Positions 50,205 to 58,402 of a DNA stretch of 64,000 bases are shown one piece after another. Within the stretch, counting starts at the first letter, position 1; the number at the start of each line of letters is the position of its first letter. The notes under the pieces are model-generated. The model was not told the origin of the DNA. It saw only the letters and a list, made by a program, of their open reading frames with translations, and ran no database searches. Both the position numbers and the translations under genes were made by a program. The stretch comes from Planctomycetota bacterium. GTDB lineage: Bacteria > Planctomycetota > UBA8742 > UBA2392. Where the stretch lies: NCBI GenBank assembly GCA_016722065.1, contig JADKGX010000001.1, positions 62,001 through 126,000 of the forward strand. The letters run 5' to 3'.

Positions 50205-51651
50205 TTACTTCTTTTCGATCGCCAGCTTGCCGTCGGTGTTCTTCTTCAGCGTTTCGGCGTCGAACCACTTGGCTGCGGCTTCGTCGGCGCGCAGGGTGCT
50301 GTTGAGGAAATTCAGCGTCGCCAGCTTGGTCCAGGAGAACATCTTCTTCTGGTCTTCCGTGGCGGGCTGTGCGCCGCCGCGGCCGAAGCCACCGCCCTCG
50401 GATACCAGGTTCTGGGCGCGGGCGCCGGTGATCACCAGGTGAATCTTGCCGCCTTCGGGCGCGTATTGAAACGCTTCACGCTTCCATTCCGGGCCCTGCT
50501 TTTCGTCGGCGGGGTTCTTGTCTTCACTGCCGGTCATGGTCAGCACCGGAAGCTTCAAGGCCGCAAAGCTTTCCTTGGTCAAGCCAAGCTGGCCGGTACC
50601 GCGCGAGGAAAGCTCGATCACGGACTTGATGCGCTTGTCAGCGAAACTTTGCGCCTTCTTTTCTGCACTCAGGTCCACGGTGGCGCCGCCAATGACGGCT
50701 GCCGTGTAGCTGCCAAAGCCGTGGCCGGCTGCGGCAATGTGTTCGAGATCAAGCTTGCCCTTGAGCGCCGGGGCGAGTTCGCCCAGCTTTTCAATCTGTG
50801 CCAGAACCAGCGCGAAATCCTTCACGTGGTCTACGCCGGCATCCAGCGTCTCAGGTGCGCCACCCATGCCGCGACCCTGGCCGCCACGGCCCTGGCCACG
50901 ACCCTGTCCGGGGCCTGGTTGCGGCTGGGGCTGGGGCTGGGCGGGGTCTTCCAGCAGCGAATCACGGGCATCGCCGTGAATGTCAAAGTCGTCTTCTTTC
51001 GGGGCCTTGGGGTCTTTGGGTGCAGGGGCAGGGGCAGGTTCTCCGGGCTGGCCGGGTTGACCACCATTGCCGCCACGACCACCACGGCCGCCGCGACCGC
51101 CCATGCCGTTGGCAAACACCTTGGCCAGTTCTTCTTTGCTGATGAAGCCGTCGCCGTCGGTGTCTGCATCCTTGACGCGATCCTTCAGCATTTCGGGGAA
51201 TCTCTTCGGCCGAAAGCTTGCCGTCTTTGTCTGCGTCCATTTGTTCAAACAGGCGGTCCACCATGGCCTGGGTTTGCGCGGCGCGGGAGGGCTGGGCGTC
51301 AGCGTGCAGGGGCAGAATCACGACATAGCCGTGGCTGGCCCAGAAGGTCGGCAGATCAAGCTGGTTCACGCCCGCCTGGCTGCTGTACAGCACGACGGGG
51401 AACTTGCCTTCGCCTTCGGGGTAGATCACCGACAGGCTTAACTCGCGCTTGCGTTCTTCGTCTTTGAGCTTGAGGTCGTTCAGCGTGGCAACCTTGTACT
51501 TGCCGGCCACGGCGTCCATGGGCCCGGCGTCGGCCGCTTTTTCGACCGGCTTCTCGGCGGGTGCGGGTGCTGGCTTGGGCGCTTCCTGCGCGTGGCTGGC
51601 AAAGCTGGCAACGGCAAGGCTGGCAACAAGGGCTGCAAGAATACGCTTCAT
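50205..51651 (-). CDS. Secreted alpha/beta-hydrolase-like protein with inserted EF-hands (frameshifted)
   Basis: Two overlapping minus-strand frames join into one protein of about 480 residues: frame 1 from ATG 51651 (signal peptide RILAALVASLAVASFASHA) to about 51200, and frame 2 from there to 50205. One extra G in the run 51195-51198 breaks it. The first strands (FPVVLYSSQAG) and GYVVILPLHADA are hydrolase-like. EF-hands DADKDGKLSAEE and DADTDGDGFISKEE are followed by a Gly/Gln-rich linker. The expected nucleophile elbow reads GHGFGS instead of GHSxG, so the Ser is missing. It may be a calcium-binding, non-catalytic protein. Confidence 0.7.
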
Positions 51652-51766
51652 GTGCTTCTCCGGGCTGGGCGGGTTCGTAGTTGAAAAGGAATCGAGTATC
51701 CAAAAGACCCTGGTGCGGGCTTGAAGGTTCCCGGCGCTGGCGATTTCCGGCACCGGCTTGCCACTA

Positions 51767-52276
51767 CTACTTGCGGTCCTTGATGATGACCAGCTTGCCG
51801 TCTTCCACGTAATCCAGGTCGTTGGCCTTGCAGATTGACCGCACTGCCTGCATCGGGTCGATCTTTTTGTACATGATCGTGACCGACTTGCTGATTTCGC
51901 CATCGACAACGATCTGCAGGCCGGATCTCAACGCGATCGAATGCATCACCGTCTTGATGTCTTTGTGCACAAAATCAATCGAGATCGGCGCGCTGGGGTC
52001 AGGTTCGTCGGCTTTGGCTTCCTCGATCACCGGGGCTGGTTCGCCCGGGGCCTGTGCGGCCTTGGATTGCTCGGGGGCCTGGGCCTGGGGTGTGGCGGGT
52101 CGCAGGATTTCCGACTCTGGCTGCGCGATTGCGGGCCAGGCCGGGGTTTGCGGATCCTGTGATTTGGCCTGCGGCAAACCGGGCGAAGGGTTGGGCCGCA
52201 ACGCGAAAAACGCGCCCAGCGCCAGGCCGAACAACAGAAGCAGGCACAGCGCAAGCAGCGTTCGTTTCGTGGTCAA
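51767..52276 (-). CDS. Membrane-anchored stand-alone STN-domain protein
   Basis: The protein has 169 residues from TTG 52276, which follows AGAGG (TTG 52309 is the longer option). An N-terminal membrane helix or signal (TLLALCLLLLFGLALGAFFAL) and a Pro/Gln/Ala linker lead to a C-terminal domain of about 75 residues, SIDFVHKDIKTVMHSIALRS then LQIVVDGEISKSVTIMYKKI. This is the secretin/TonB N-terminal (STN) short domain. It normally precedes a barrel; here it stands alone and may recruit or assemble another outer-membrane protein such as the secretin. Confidence 0.7.
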   Translation of the reverse strand: MTTKRTLLALCLLLLFGLALGAFFALRPNPSPGLPQAKSQDPQTPAWPAIAQPESEILRPATPQAQAPEQSKAAQAPGEPAPVIEEAKADEPDPSAPISIDFVHKDIKTVMHSIALRSGLQIVVDGEISKSVTIMYKKIDPMQAVRSICKANDLDYVEDGKLVIIKDRK

Positions 52277-52390
52277 GTTGAAGCCTCTGGGCAAAGGCAG
52301 CCTAGCCAAGGGTTGACCGAAATCACCGAAAAACCGGCGCCATGGGAGGGCTCTGTGTCATGCGGGTGTCACCCAGCCAGCAGGGCTTTT

Positions 52391-52453
52391 GGGTGGGTCG
52401 GACAATCTTGTCCGCCGGCTTGAGAAGCCCGACAGGATTGTCGGGCCCACCCC
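52391..52453. repeat. GACA-type palindromic repeat, copy 2
   Basis: Two stem units in opposite sense: GGTCGGACAATCTTGTCC and CCCGACAGGATTGTCGGG, joined by GCCGGCTTGAGAAG-type sequence and ending CCCACCC. The element is in the gap between the STN gene and the next minus-strand gene. Confidence 0.85.
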
Positions 52454-52486
52454 AGGCATGGTCAGGCATGCTCAGAGAGTATGGGC

Positions 52487-52552
52487 TTTTGGGTAGGTCG
52501 GACAATCTTGTCCGACGGTTTGACAAGCCCGACAGGATTGTCGGGCCCATCC
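52487..52552. repeat. GACA-type palindromic repeat, copy 3
   Basis: A second full copy about 100 bp after copy 2 in the same direction, sharing GGGCTTTTGGGT, GGTCGGACAATCTTGTCC and CCCGACAGGATTGTCGGG with a few substitutions. Confidence 0.85.
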
Positions 52553-52581
52553 AGACACTGCGGGCCACCTTGAGGATGGCT

Positions 52582-52914
52582 TCATGCTGCCTGGCTGGTG
52601 GTCAGCTCGGTTACTCTTTGGCGCAGCTGTGGCAGGTTGAACTTGCCTTGCCGTGCTTGCTGCTTGAACTGTTCCCGCACTGGCTCTGGTACCCGGGCCT
52701 TCACCAGCAGCGAAACATACAGCTTCAGCTCTTTGCCCGTGATCGGCCTTGGCGGTTCCGCTTGCGCCACTCCGGCGATTGCTTCGTCTGTGCCAGGATT
52801 GGCCGGTGCGCTTTCGGGCGCGACTTTGGCCTCCAGCCCGGCTTGCAGCTTTTTGGCCGTCTGCGCGAAATCCTGCCACGCCTTGGCGGCAACATCGCTG
52901 GCGGGTTTGTTCAT
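52582..52914 (-). CDS. Small helical hypothetical protein
   Basis: The protein has 110 residues and is mostly predicted helix: AAKAWQDFAQTAKKLQAGLEA, then a Pro/Ala linker, then ELKLYVSLLVKARVPEPVRE and a basic RQRVTELTTSQAA end. No motif is recognised. It is the second of two small same-strand genes (the other at 52960-53256) that may form a unit. Codon pattern and spacing support a real gene, but weakly. Confidence 0.45.
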   Translation of the reverse strand: MNKPASDVAAKAWQDFAQTAKKLQAGLEAKVAPESAPANPGTDEAIAGVAQAEPPRPITGKELKLYVSLLVKARVPEPVREQFKQQARQGKFNLPQLRQRVTELTTSQAA

Positions 52915-52959
52915 GTCTTCAATCGGTGGCAGGCGTTCGCCAGTTTGCAGATACAGTTG

Positions 52960-53256
52960 CTAGGCCGCGGCAAAGCAGGACTCGTCGCGCAGTTTTTCAA
53001 TGCGGGCCGTCAGGCGTTGCATGTGCGTCAGGCAGGCCGTGTAAGACCGCAGGCTGGATGCCGGGCGCTGGTGCTGGGCCTCCAGTTCCTGCTCGCGTTC
53101 CATGCGCGCCAGGGCGGCATTGACACCGTACAGGCGGTCCAGCATTTCGCGCATGAAGCCGGCGTCCATGTACTCCTGGGCCACGTCCATCAGGCGTTTG
53201 CGAAACTCCAGGTCAGGTACATTCTGCACGCGATAGAAATATGAGTGGTTGGCCAT
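52960..53256 (-). CDS. Small hypothetical protein
   Basis: The protein has 98 residues from ATG 53256 (MANHSYFYRVQNVPDLEFRK). It is amphipathic and mostly helical, with KRLMDVAQEYMDAGFMREML and MEREQELEAQHQR. No recognisable domain. It lies 45 bp upstream of the next small gene on the same strand. Codon pattern and context support a gene, with unknown role. Confidence 0.5.
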   Translation of the reverse strand: MANHSYFYRVQNVPDLEFRKRLMDVAQEYMDAGFMREMLDRLYGVNAALARMEREQELEAQHQRPASSLRSYTACLTHMQRLTARIEKLRDESCFAAA

Positions 53257-53337
53257 GGCGATCTCCGTTGCGCCAAAGCCTACAAAGGCAAGCGACACTT
53301 TCGGGGCGACACGAGTGCCGCCCCGACAAAACTGGCC

Positions 53338-54536
53338 TTAACTTCTGACAAACGCCTTGCACGCAGTCGCTTCTTCCGTGCCGCCTTCAATGGCTGTGGT
53401 CGGGCGCTTGCTGCTGTCGCCGTCTTTGTCGGCGTCCGACCTTGCGTTGCGATAGCCCCCGGCCTGGGCGGTCAGGGCATAGCCGCGCAGCAGCCGCGGC
53501 AGTTGCTTGGCTGCAAGTCCTTTGGTTTCAAACCAGTCCAGCGCCACAATGCCCGTTGCATCCTGCACCACAAAACCCACGGTGTCGTCATTGACCTGCG
53601 CGGCCAGCAGCTTCACAAAGGCCTCAACATCTTTGCTGGGGGCGCCCAGACCCTTGCGAATGCTGCCTTCTTCGGCGCCGGCAGGGGCTTGTTGAGTGCC
53701 GCCACACGCTTGAGTACGCGGTCGGGTTTATTGTCGGCCAAGGCCGCTGCACGGGTGTTCAGGTCAGCCTGAGGCATGGTTGCATCCATGTAGAACTGGC
53801 CGGGTTTGGCCTTGGTGTCCTCAATGGTGCGTTCGCGTTCGACGGCAAAGACTGGCACCTGGTACTCACGAATGCCGGGCTCAATCACCTCGCAGGTTGC
53901 AATCACGCGGTCTTTGCGGCCGCCCAGCAGCAGGTCGCCGGGAAAGCAGATGACTGACTTATCGCCGGCATTGTTGACGAACACCCAGCCGTCTTTGCTG
54001 GTTTCCGTGACCGTAACTTTGCCGCCGGCCAGGGCATCAAACAGTGTCACCAACGTGGTGTCCTTGCTGGCAGAAGCGCGGCGAATCGCCTGCACGCTCA
54101 AGCTGCCCAGCGCCACGGCATCGCCCAGCTTGATGTCTTCTGGCAGGCCGTAACTTTGCGGAATTTCGGCCAATGCCTTGATTTCTACTTTCTTGGCATC
54201 GGCGGGTGCGGGCTTGGCGGTTTCTGGGGCTTTGCTCGCTTCGGGTTTGCTTGCCTGCTGGAACTCCAGCCCCGGCACGGGCCCAGCGGCTTCACGGATT
54301 GCCGCTGGCGCTTTGGCGCGAGGGGTTTCGAAGACAGAAGTTTCGGTCGCCATCGCGGGCGGCAGTGGCGCCTCTGGCGCGCGGGCCCGGGCGAGTGGAG
54401 CAGCCTGTTGTGGCGCGGGTTGGGTCGGTGTTGGCGCTTGCGGCCGTTGCATGACAACGGCAGCCACAGCGACAACAGCGCCCAAGCCAAGGGAAATCAC
54501 AAATCCGGTGACAAACTGGCTTGTCTGGTGGTTCAC
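53338..54536 (-). CDS. Membrane-anchored ARPP-1-like domain protein (frameshifted)
   Basis: Two minus-strand frames join near 53684-53687 (a G4 run) into one protein of about 400 residues. GTG 54536 is used, behind TGGAG. An N-terminal helix (FVTGFVISLGLGAVVAVAAVV) leads into an Ala/Pro linker. The core has ICFPGDLLLGGRKDRVIATC and VPVFAVERERT, which recall the ARPP-1 pattern of a Gly-Gln-Asn/Arg motif followed by PVxCVE. Without the shift, the C-terminal part would read AGAEEGSIRKGLGAPSKDVE and continue to the end at 53338. Family call is tentative; the role is unknown. Confidence 0.55.
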
Positions 54537-54599
54537 GGCCGTCTCCACGGCCTCGGTGTTGATGTACCCCGGGAAGGGCAAACCTAGAAACGATTGCAA

Positions 54600-54917
54600 G
54601 GCCGGAAGGTTCGGGCTGGTTTGCGGTCGTTTGGTTGGTGGTGGTTTGGTTTGCGCCGACCCAGCGGCCCGGGACCCCAGTCATCGTCAGCCCGGGGCGC
54701 AAAGCCCGGGCCTTCGTTGCGGTAATCGCCGCATCACATTCGGCCCGCCTTGCGCAGCGTTTGGTGCGCTTGGATGCCGTTGCTCTGGCGGCCGACTTGG
54801 CATCCGAAGGCCCGGCCTTGGCAGGCTGGGCTGACCGGCGTGTGGCCTTTCGCGCCAGGCTGACGGGCTTTGTTTTCGGCGCGTAGACCGCTTTGTTTGC
54901 GCTGCTAGGCTGCGCCG
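54600..54917. other. Intergenic region, no gene recognised
   Basis: Between the ARPP-1-like gene and the flavoprotein gene there are open frames on both strands, but their compositions look like GC-rich chance and none has a ribosome binding site. A GTTTGGTTGG-rich stretch lies near 54630-54655. Confidence 0.4.
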
Positions 54918-56144
54918 ATGGCTGATACACGCGTTGTGATTGTGGGCGGCGGGGCGGCGGGGTTCTTTGCTGCGATCACCTGTGCCGAGGCCAACCCGGC
55001 TTGCCATGTGACCATCCTGGAAAAATCGGCGCACTTTCTTTCCAAGGTCAAAATCTCTGGTGGTGGGCGCTGCAACGTTACTCATGCCTGCTTTGACGCG
55101 CGCGAACTGGCGCGCTTTTACCCGCGTGGCGAACACCCCTTGATTGCCCCCTTTCATGCCTTTGCCCCGCGCGACACGATCGAATGGTTCCGCGCACGCG
55201 GCATTGAGATGTACACCCAGGACGACGGCTGCCTGTTTCCGACCACTGATTCCAGCCAGACAATCATCGATTGCTTCACCAAGGCCGCGCGCGACGCAGG
55301 TGTCGAACTGCGCCTGAACGCCGGCGTCGAAGCCATCACGCACAACGACACAGGTTTTCAAATTACCCTGAGCGGCGGTGAATCACTGGCCGCAGACCGC
55401 GTGCTGTTGGCAACCGGCGGCTGCCGGGTGGCCTCCATGGGCGCCCTGGCAGGCATGCTGGGCCACACAATGGAGCCGCCCGTGCCCTCGCTGTTCACGT
55501 TTCATGTCGATGCGCCCTGGGTGCACCAATTGGCGGGCATTGTCGTTGACGACGTAGAGGCCCTGGCCCCCGGCCTGCATGAGCGCGGTATTCTGCTGTT
55601 CACCCACTGGGGGTTTTCCGGGCCGGTGATTCTGCGGCTTTCGGCCTGGGGTGCGCGCAAACTGGCCGGCCTGCAATACAAGTTTGCCCTTACCTTGCGC
55701 TGGCTGCCCAAACTGGACCTGGCAGCCATCAGCACGCAACTGGAAGCGCGCCGCAGCCAGCACCCGGCCAAACTGGTCGTCAATACGCCGGTGGCGCCGC
55801 TGCAGGCAAGGCTGTGGGAAGCGCTGGTGGTGGCCGCGGGCATTGCGCCAACCACACGCTGGTCGGAAACCACCCGCGCCCAGCAGCACGCGTTGGCCCA
55901 GCAACTTCACCGCACCGAATTGCCCGTGACGGGCAAGACCCTGAACAAAGACGAGTTCGTCACCTGCGGCGGCGTGCGCTTGAGCGAGGTGAACTTCAAG
56001 ACCATGGAAAGCCGAATCACCCCCGGCCTGTTTTTCGCCGGCGAACTGCTGGATATCGACGGCATTACCGGCGGCTTCAACTTTCAAAGTTGCTGGACCA
56101 CCGGCTGGCTGGCCGGAAACGCCATGGCCCAGTCAGGCCTTTAG
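54918..56144 (+). CDS. HI0933-type FAD-dependent oxidoreductase
   Basis: The protein has 408 residues. The FAD-binding loop is VVIVGGGAAGFFAA (6-19) with acidic ILEKS, followed by KISGGGRCNVTHA, which is the HI0933 family signature (SGKGRCNVTN). TVLLATGG-like sequence (VLLATGGCRVA) and the C-terminal GELLDIDGITGGFNFQSCWT, then SGWLAGN-type ending, are also typical. This BaiN/YhiN group includes reductases of bile acids and other compounds; the substrate here is unknown. ATG 54918 is the first. Confidence 0.88.
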   Translation: MADTRVVIVGGGAAGFFAAITCAEANPACHVTILEKSAHFLSKVKISGGGRCNVTHACFDARELARFYPRGEHPLIAPFHAFAPRDTIEWFRARGIEMYTQDDGCLFPTTDSSQTIIDCFTKAARDAGVELRLNAGVEAITHNDTGFQITLSGGESLAADRVLLATGGCRVASMGALAGMLGHTMEPPVPSLFTFHVDAPWVHQLAGIVVDDVEALAPGLHERGILLFTHWGFSGPVILRLSAWGARKLAGLQYKFALTLRWLPKLDLAAISTQLEARRSQHPAKLVVNTPVAPLQARLWEALVVAAGIAPTTRWSETTRAQQHALAQQLHRTELPVTGKTLNKDEFVTCGGVRLSEVNFKTMESRITPGLFFAGELLDIDGITGGFNFQSCWTTGWLAGNAMAQSGL

Positions 56145-56167
56145 CAGGCAGCACCCGGTCAAAACAG

Positions 56168-56191
56168 AACCCCCCGCTTGCGCAGGGGGTT
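56168..56191. terminator. C/G-run hairpin terminator
   Basis: AACCCCCCGC...GCAGGGGGTT forms a stem around TTGC, followed by TTGG. It sits between the convergent flavoprotein and Asp-rich surface protein genes and resembles the terminator at 17738-17759. Confidence 0.65.
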
Positions 56192-56214
56192 TGGGAGTGC
56201 ACGGCCGCGGAAAG

Positions 56215-56796
56215 TTAGTTGGCCGAAAAGTTGCGACGCCGCAGGATCAAGGCACTTGCCGCCAGTGAAAACACACCGACAAGAAGCAGCCAGGGCTCTG
56301 TCGCCTGGGGGCTTGCGGTGCAGGCCCCGGCGCCACCTTCGCCGTCTTCCATTTCATTTTCTGTACTGAAAACATGCGCCGTGCGCACGTCTGTGTCCTG
56401 GCCGTCGCCGTCGGAATCAAAGCCGTCGTTGTCGTCTTCGCAATCACGCTCGCCGTCGTCGTCACCGTCGTCGTCGTCATAATCCTGGCCATCGCCATCG
56501 GTGTCTTGGCCGTCGTCATTGTCGTGCCAGTTGGCCTGGCCATCGTGGTCCCAATCCTGGTCGTCGTGGTCGCGTCCGTCCCAGTCACCGTCGTTGTTGT
56601 CGTTGTCGTCGTCGCAGTTTTCTTCGCCGTCGTTGTCGCCGTCGTCGTGGTCGTCCCACTCGCCCTGAAATTGGCCCGTCTGGCCCGTCGCAAGTCGCGC
56701 CCCCGATTGAAGGCTGTAGGCGGCGGCGGGCGTGGCCAGCGCCGCGAGCAAAAGCACAAACAACGGCCGCAACAGACGTGCAATCATCGTTGTCAT
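56215..56796 (-). CDS. Asp-rich exported protein with C-terminal sorting-type tail
   Basis: The protein has 193 residues from ATG 56796 behind TGGAG. A signal peptide (LLRPLFVLLLAALATPAAA) is followed by about 100 residues of DxDxDGxxD-type repeats (for example DDDGDDDGERDCEDDNDGFD), like thrombospondin type 3 calcium-binding repeats. The end is ACTASPQATEPWLLLVGVFS, a hydrophobic helix, then RRRNFSAN. Such a tripartite end (short motif, helix, basic cluster) suggests a CTERM-type protein-sorting signal. It lies behind an 11-bp-repeat promoter. Confidence 0.75.
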   Translation of the reverse strand: MTTMIARLLRPLFVLLLAALATPAAAYSLQSGARLATGQTGQFQGEWDDHDDGDNDGEENCDDDNDNNDGDWDGRDHDDQDWDHDGQANWHDNDDGQDTDGDGQDYDDDDGDDDGERDCEDDNDGFDSDGDGQDTDVRTAHVFSTENEMEDGEGGAGACTASPQATEPWLLLVGVFSLAASALILRRRNFSAN

Positions 56797-56842
56797 GCAA
56801 GCTCCAGATGTTTGGAAGGTCCACCCAAGACTACGCCCCGAA

Positions 56843-56886
56843 AGAATACTAAGGAAACATGAGAGTAACATGAGAGTAACATGAGA
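56843..56886 (-). promoter_or_regulatory. PHO-box-like response-regulator site and -10 box
   Basis: On the minus strand three 7-bp half-sites TCTCATG (56880-56886, 56869-56875, 56858-56864) are spaced by 4 bp, giving an 11-bp period. A -10-like TATTCT follows 9 bp further (56843-56848). This matches the layout used by PhoB/OmpR-type regulators, which replace the -35 box. It would drive the Asp-rich protein gene, whose ATG lies about 47 bp downstream. It might also affect the divergent lipoprotein gene. Confidence 0.65.
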
Positions 56887-57036
56887 CCCCCCCCTGCCTG
56901 ACCAGCGACTCTGCAATTGCCAGGCGCGGCCCGGGCGCCCGCGCAAGTGGTGTTGAGGGAAGAACTTCGGCCCCGCCCACAGAAATTGAACGGGCTTGGC
57001 GCTATCATTGCGCGGCTGAACATACGTGAGTCCAAC

Positions 57037-57666
57037 ATGAAGCCCTGCCTGCTTGCCCTGCTGCCGTTGTTTCTGATTGCCGGATGTGCTTCCAGCCCCC
57101 CGACTCGCGCGCCGGGCTGGTGGACCACCGAGGTGCAGGAACAACGCCCCGAGGCGCAAGACGACAAAGGCATGTTCTATGGCAGCGGCAGCAGCGACCG
57201 CGCCATGCAGCTTGGCCCCAACGATGCGCTTGAAATCAAATGGAAGCGCACCATCAACGGCGCCCCCACTTGGGTTATGCACCTGCGGCCTGACAGAACG
57301 GGCTACGTGATTTCCTATGAAACCTGGGCTGATGGGTCCGTGATTCGTGCCGCCCAGCGCAAGCTGGATTTCACCCTGACAACCGCCGAGGCCGACAAAC
57401 TGCGCCAGGCCATCAGCGACAGCGGAGTGCTTTCCCTTCGCAGCAGATATGGCGGCGGCAGCGAGGTGTACTGGGCGCTGGATGTGCGGGCCGGCAAGGA
57501 CCTTTTCATCTGCGACCTCGAAGGCGGCTATCCCTCCGAGGCCAAACGCGCCGTGCAGGCAGCCTGGGACCTGATTGTGAAGCCCCGCGCCGAAGAGATC
57601 GGCAAGGCCGGGATCTTTGACCCGCAAGACTGGCAGAACGCGCCCGAGTTCGCCCGGCTGCGTTAG
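57037..57666 (+). CDS. Lipoprotein of unknown function
   Basis: The protein has 209 residues from ATG 57037. A clear lipoprotein signal (LLALLPLFLIAGC) is followed by SSPPTRAPGWW. The body mixes beta strands and helices: NDALEIKWKRTINGAPTWVM, FTLTTAEADKLRQAI and VYWALDVRAGKDLFICDLEGG. No family is recognised. Its end overlaps the convergent SET-domain gene by 4 bp. Confidence 0.6.
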   Translation: MKPCLLALLPLFLIAGCASSPPTRAPGWWTTEVQEQRPEAQDDKGMFYGSGSSDRAMQLGPNDALEIKWKRTINGAPTWVMHLRPDRTGYVISYETWADGSVIRAAQRKLDFTLTTAEADKLRQAISDSGVLSLRSRYGGGSEVYWALDVRAGKDLFICDLEGGYPSEAKRAVQAAWDLIVKPRAEEIGKAGIFDPQDWQNAPEFARLR

Positions 57667-58133
57667 GCCTTGTTGGCGCGCTTGATGTAGGCCAGGCAGC
57701 GATCGTGCAAGCGGCGCTTCTGGGCCGGGCTTAGCGTTTCAAAACCGCCCACGCGCTTGCGGCAGTGGCGCGCGCGACAGGCACAGGTGAAGTGCCAGCC
57801 GTTTACCTCAAACATGGCGGTGGCGTAATCAAAGCTGAGTTCCTGGCCGGCTGCGATATCACGCAGGGCATACAGGCGCACGTTGCCGCGCGTAAAGCCC
57901 AGGTTGGGGCGGCAATGGTGGTTCAAGTAATCGTCGGTGCGTCCGCCCAGCGAACACAACCACAGGTCTTGGTCTACTTTCACAGCAAAGTGCTGCGGGC
58001 CTACCTGTGCACTTGGCAGCTTTTCACCGGTGAGTTGCAGAACAAACTCGCCGGCCTTGATGGCGCGGGTGGCGAATACGCCGTGTCCGGCGGTATCGGA
58101 ATGGCGCACTTCAAAGGCGGGTTTGGCGGGCAT
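57663..58133 (-). CDS. SET-domain protein (lysine methyltransferase-like)
   Basis: The protein has 156 residues from ATG 58133; the longer upstream frame runs through the repeat region. The SET core shows GHGVFATRAI, the SAM site LNHHCRPNLG (usually NHSCxPN) and ELSFDYATAM. A post-SET-like Cys set, CACRARHCRK, follows, the pattern that binds zinc and completes the substrate channel in eukaryotic proteins. Small SET proteins of this kind occur in a range of bacteria; their targets are mostly unknown. The protein lacks other domains. Confidence 0.82.
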   Translation of the reverse strand: MPAKPAFEVRHSDTAGHGVFATRAIKAGEFVLQLTGEKLPSAQVGPQHFAVKVDQDLWLCSLGGRTDDYLNHHCRPNLGFTRGNVRLYALRDIAAGQELSFDYATAMFEVNGWHFTCACRARHCRKRVGGFETLSPAQKRRLHDRCLAYIKRANKA

Positions 58134-58161
58134 GGCGGCAGCATAGGAAGCTGCAGCCAAG

Positions 58162-58261
58162 TCGGCATGGGTGGGCCCGACAATCCTGTCGGGCTGCCAT
58201 GTACCCCGGCTTCCGGCGCGGCCAAGCAGCGCCGGGTCGGACAGGATTGACCGACCCACCC
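58162..58261. repeat. GACA-type palindromic repeat, copy 4 (rearranged)
   Basis: CCCGACAATCCTGTCGGG, then after about 40 bp GGTCGGACAGGATTGACC and GACCCACCC. The halves have the opposite order from copies 2 and 3. It is followed directly by 27-bp tandem repeats containing the same ACTTGTCCGA words. Confidence 0.8.
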
Positions 58262-58342
58262 AACAAGAGAGACTTGTCCGAGCCACTCAACAAGGGCGAC
58301 TTGTCCGACCCACCCAACACGAGAGACTTGTCCGGGCCCCCG
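58262..58342. repeat. Three 27-bp tandem repeats
   Basis: Units at 58262-58288, 58289-58315 and 58316-58342, each AACAAGAGAGACTTGTCCGA-like and ending in a CCACCC-type segment. They appear to derive from the neighbouring GACA-type element and lie between the divergent SET-domain and antiporter genes. Confidence 0.85.
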
Positions 58343-58402
58343 GGTCCTGGCGCCCCGGGCGTGGCTGGTAATGGCGGCACAAATGGCTAAAACAACGCCC
58401 CC

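Noticed and set aside
54635..54886. Small plus-strand gene before the flavoprotein
   Set aside because: Arg/Ala-rich frame without a ribosome binding site, overlapping an equally open antisense frame; composition looks like chance in GC-rich DNA.
58262..58342. Possible CRISPR array of 27-bp repeats
   Set aside because: The units are directly adjacent with no spacers and vary among themselves, so they are a plain tandem repeat.
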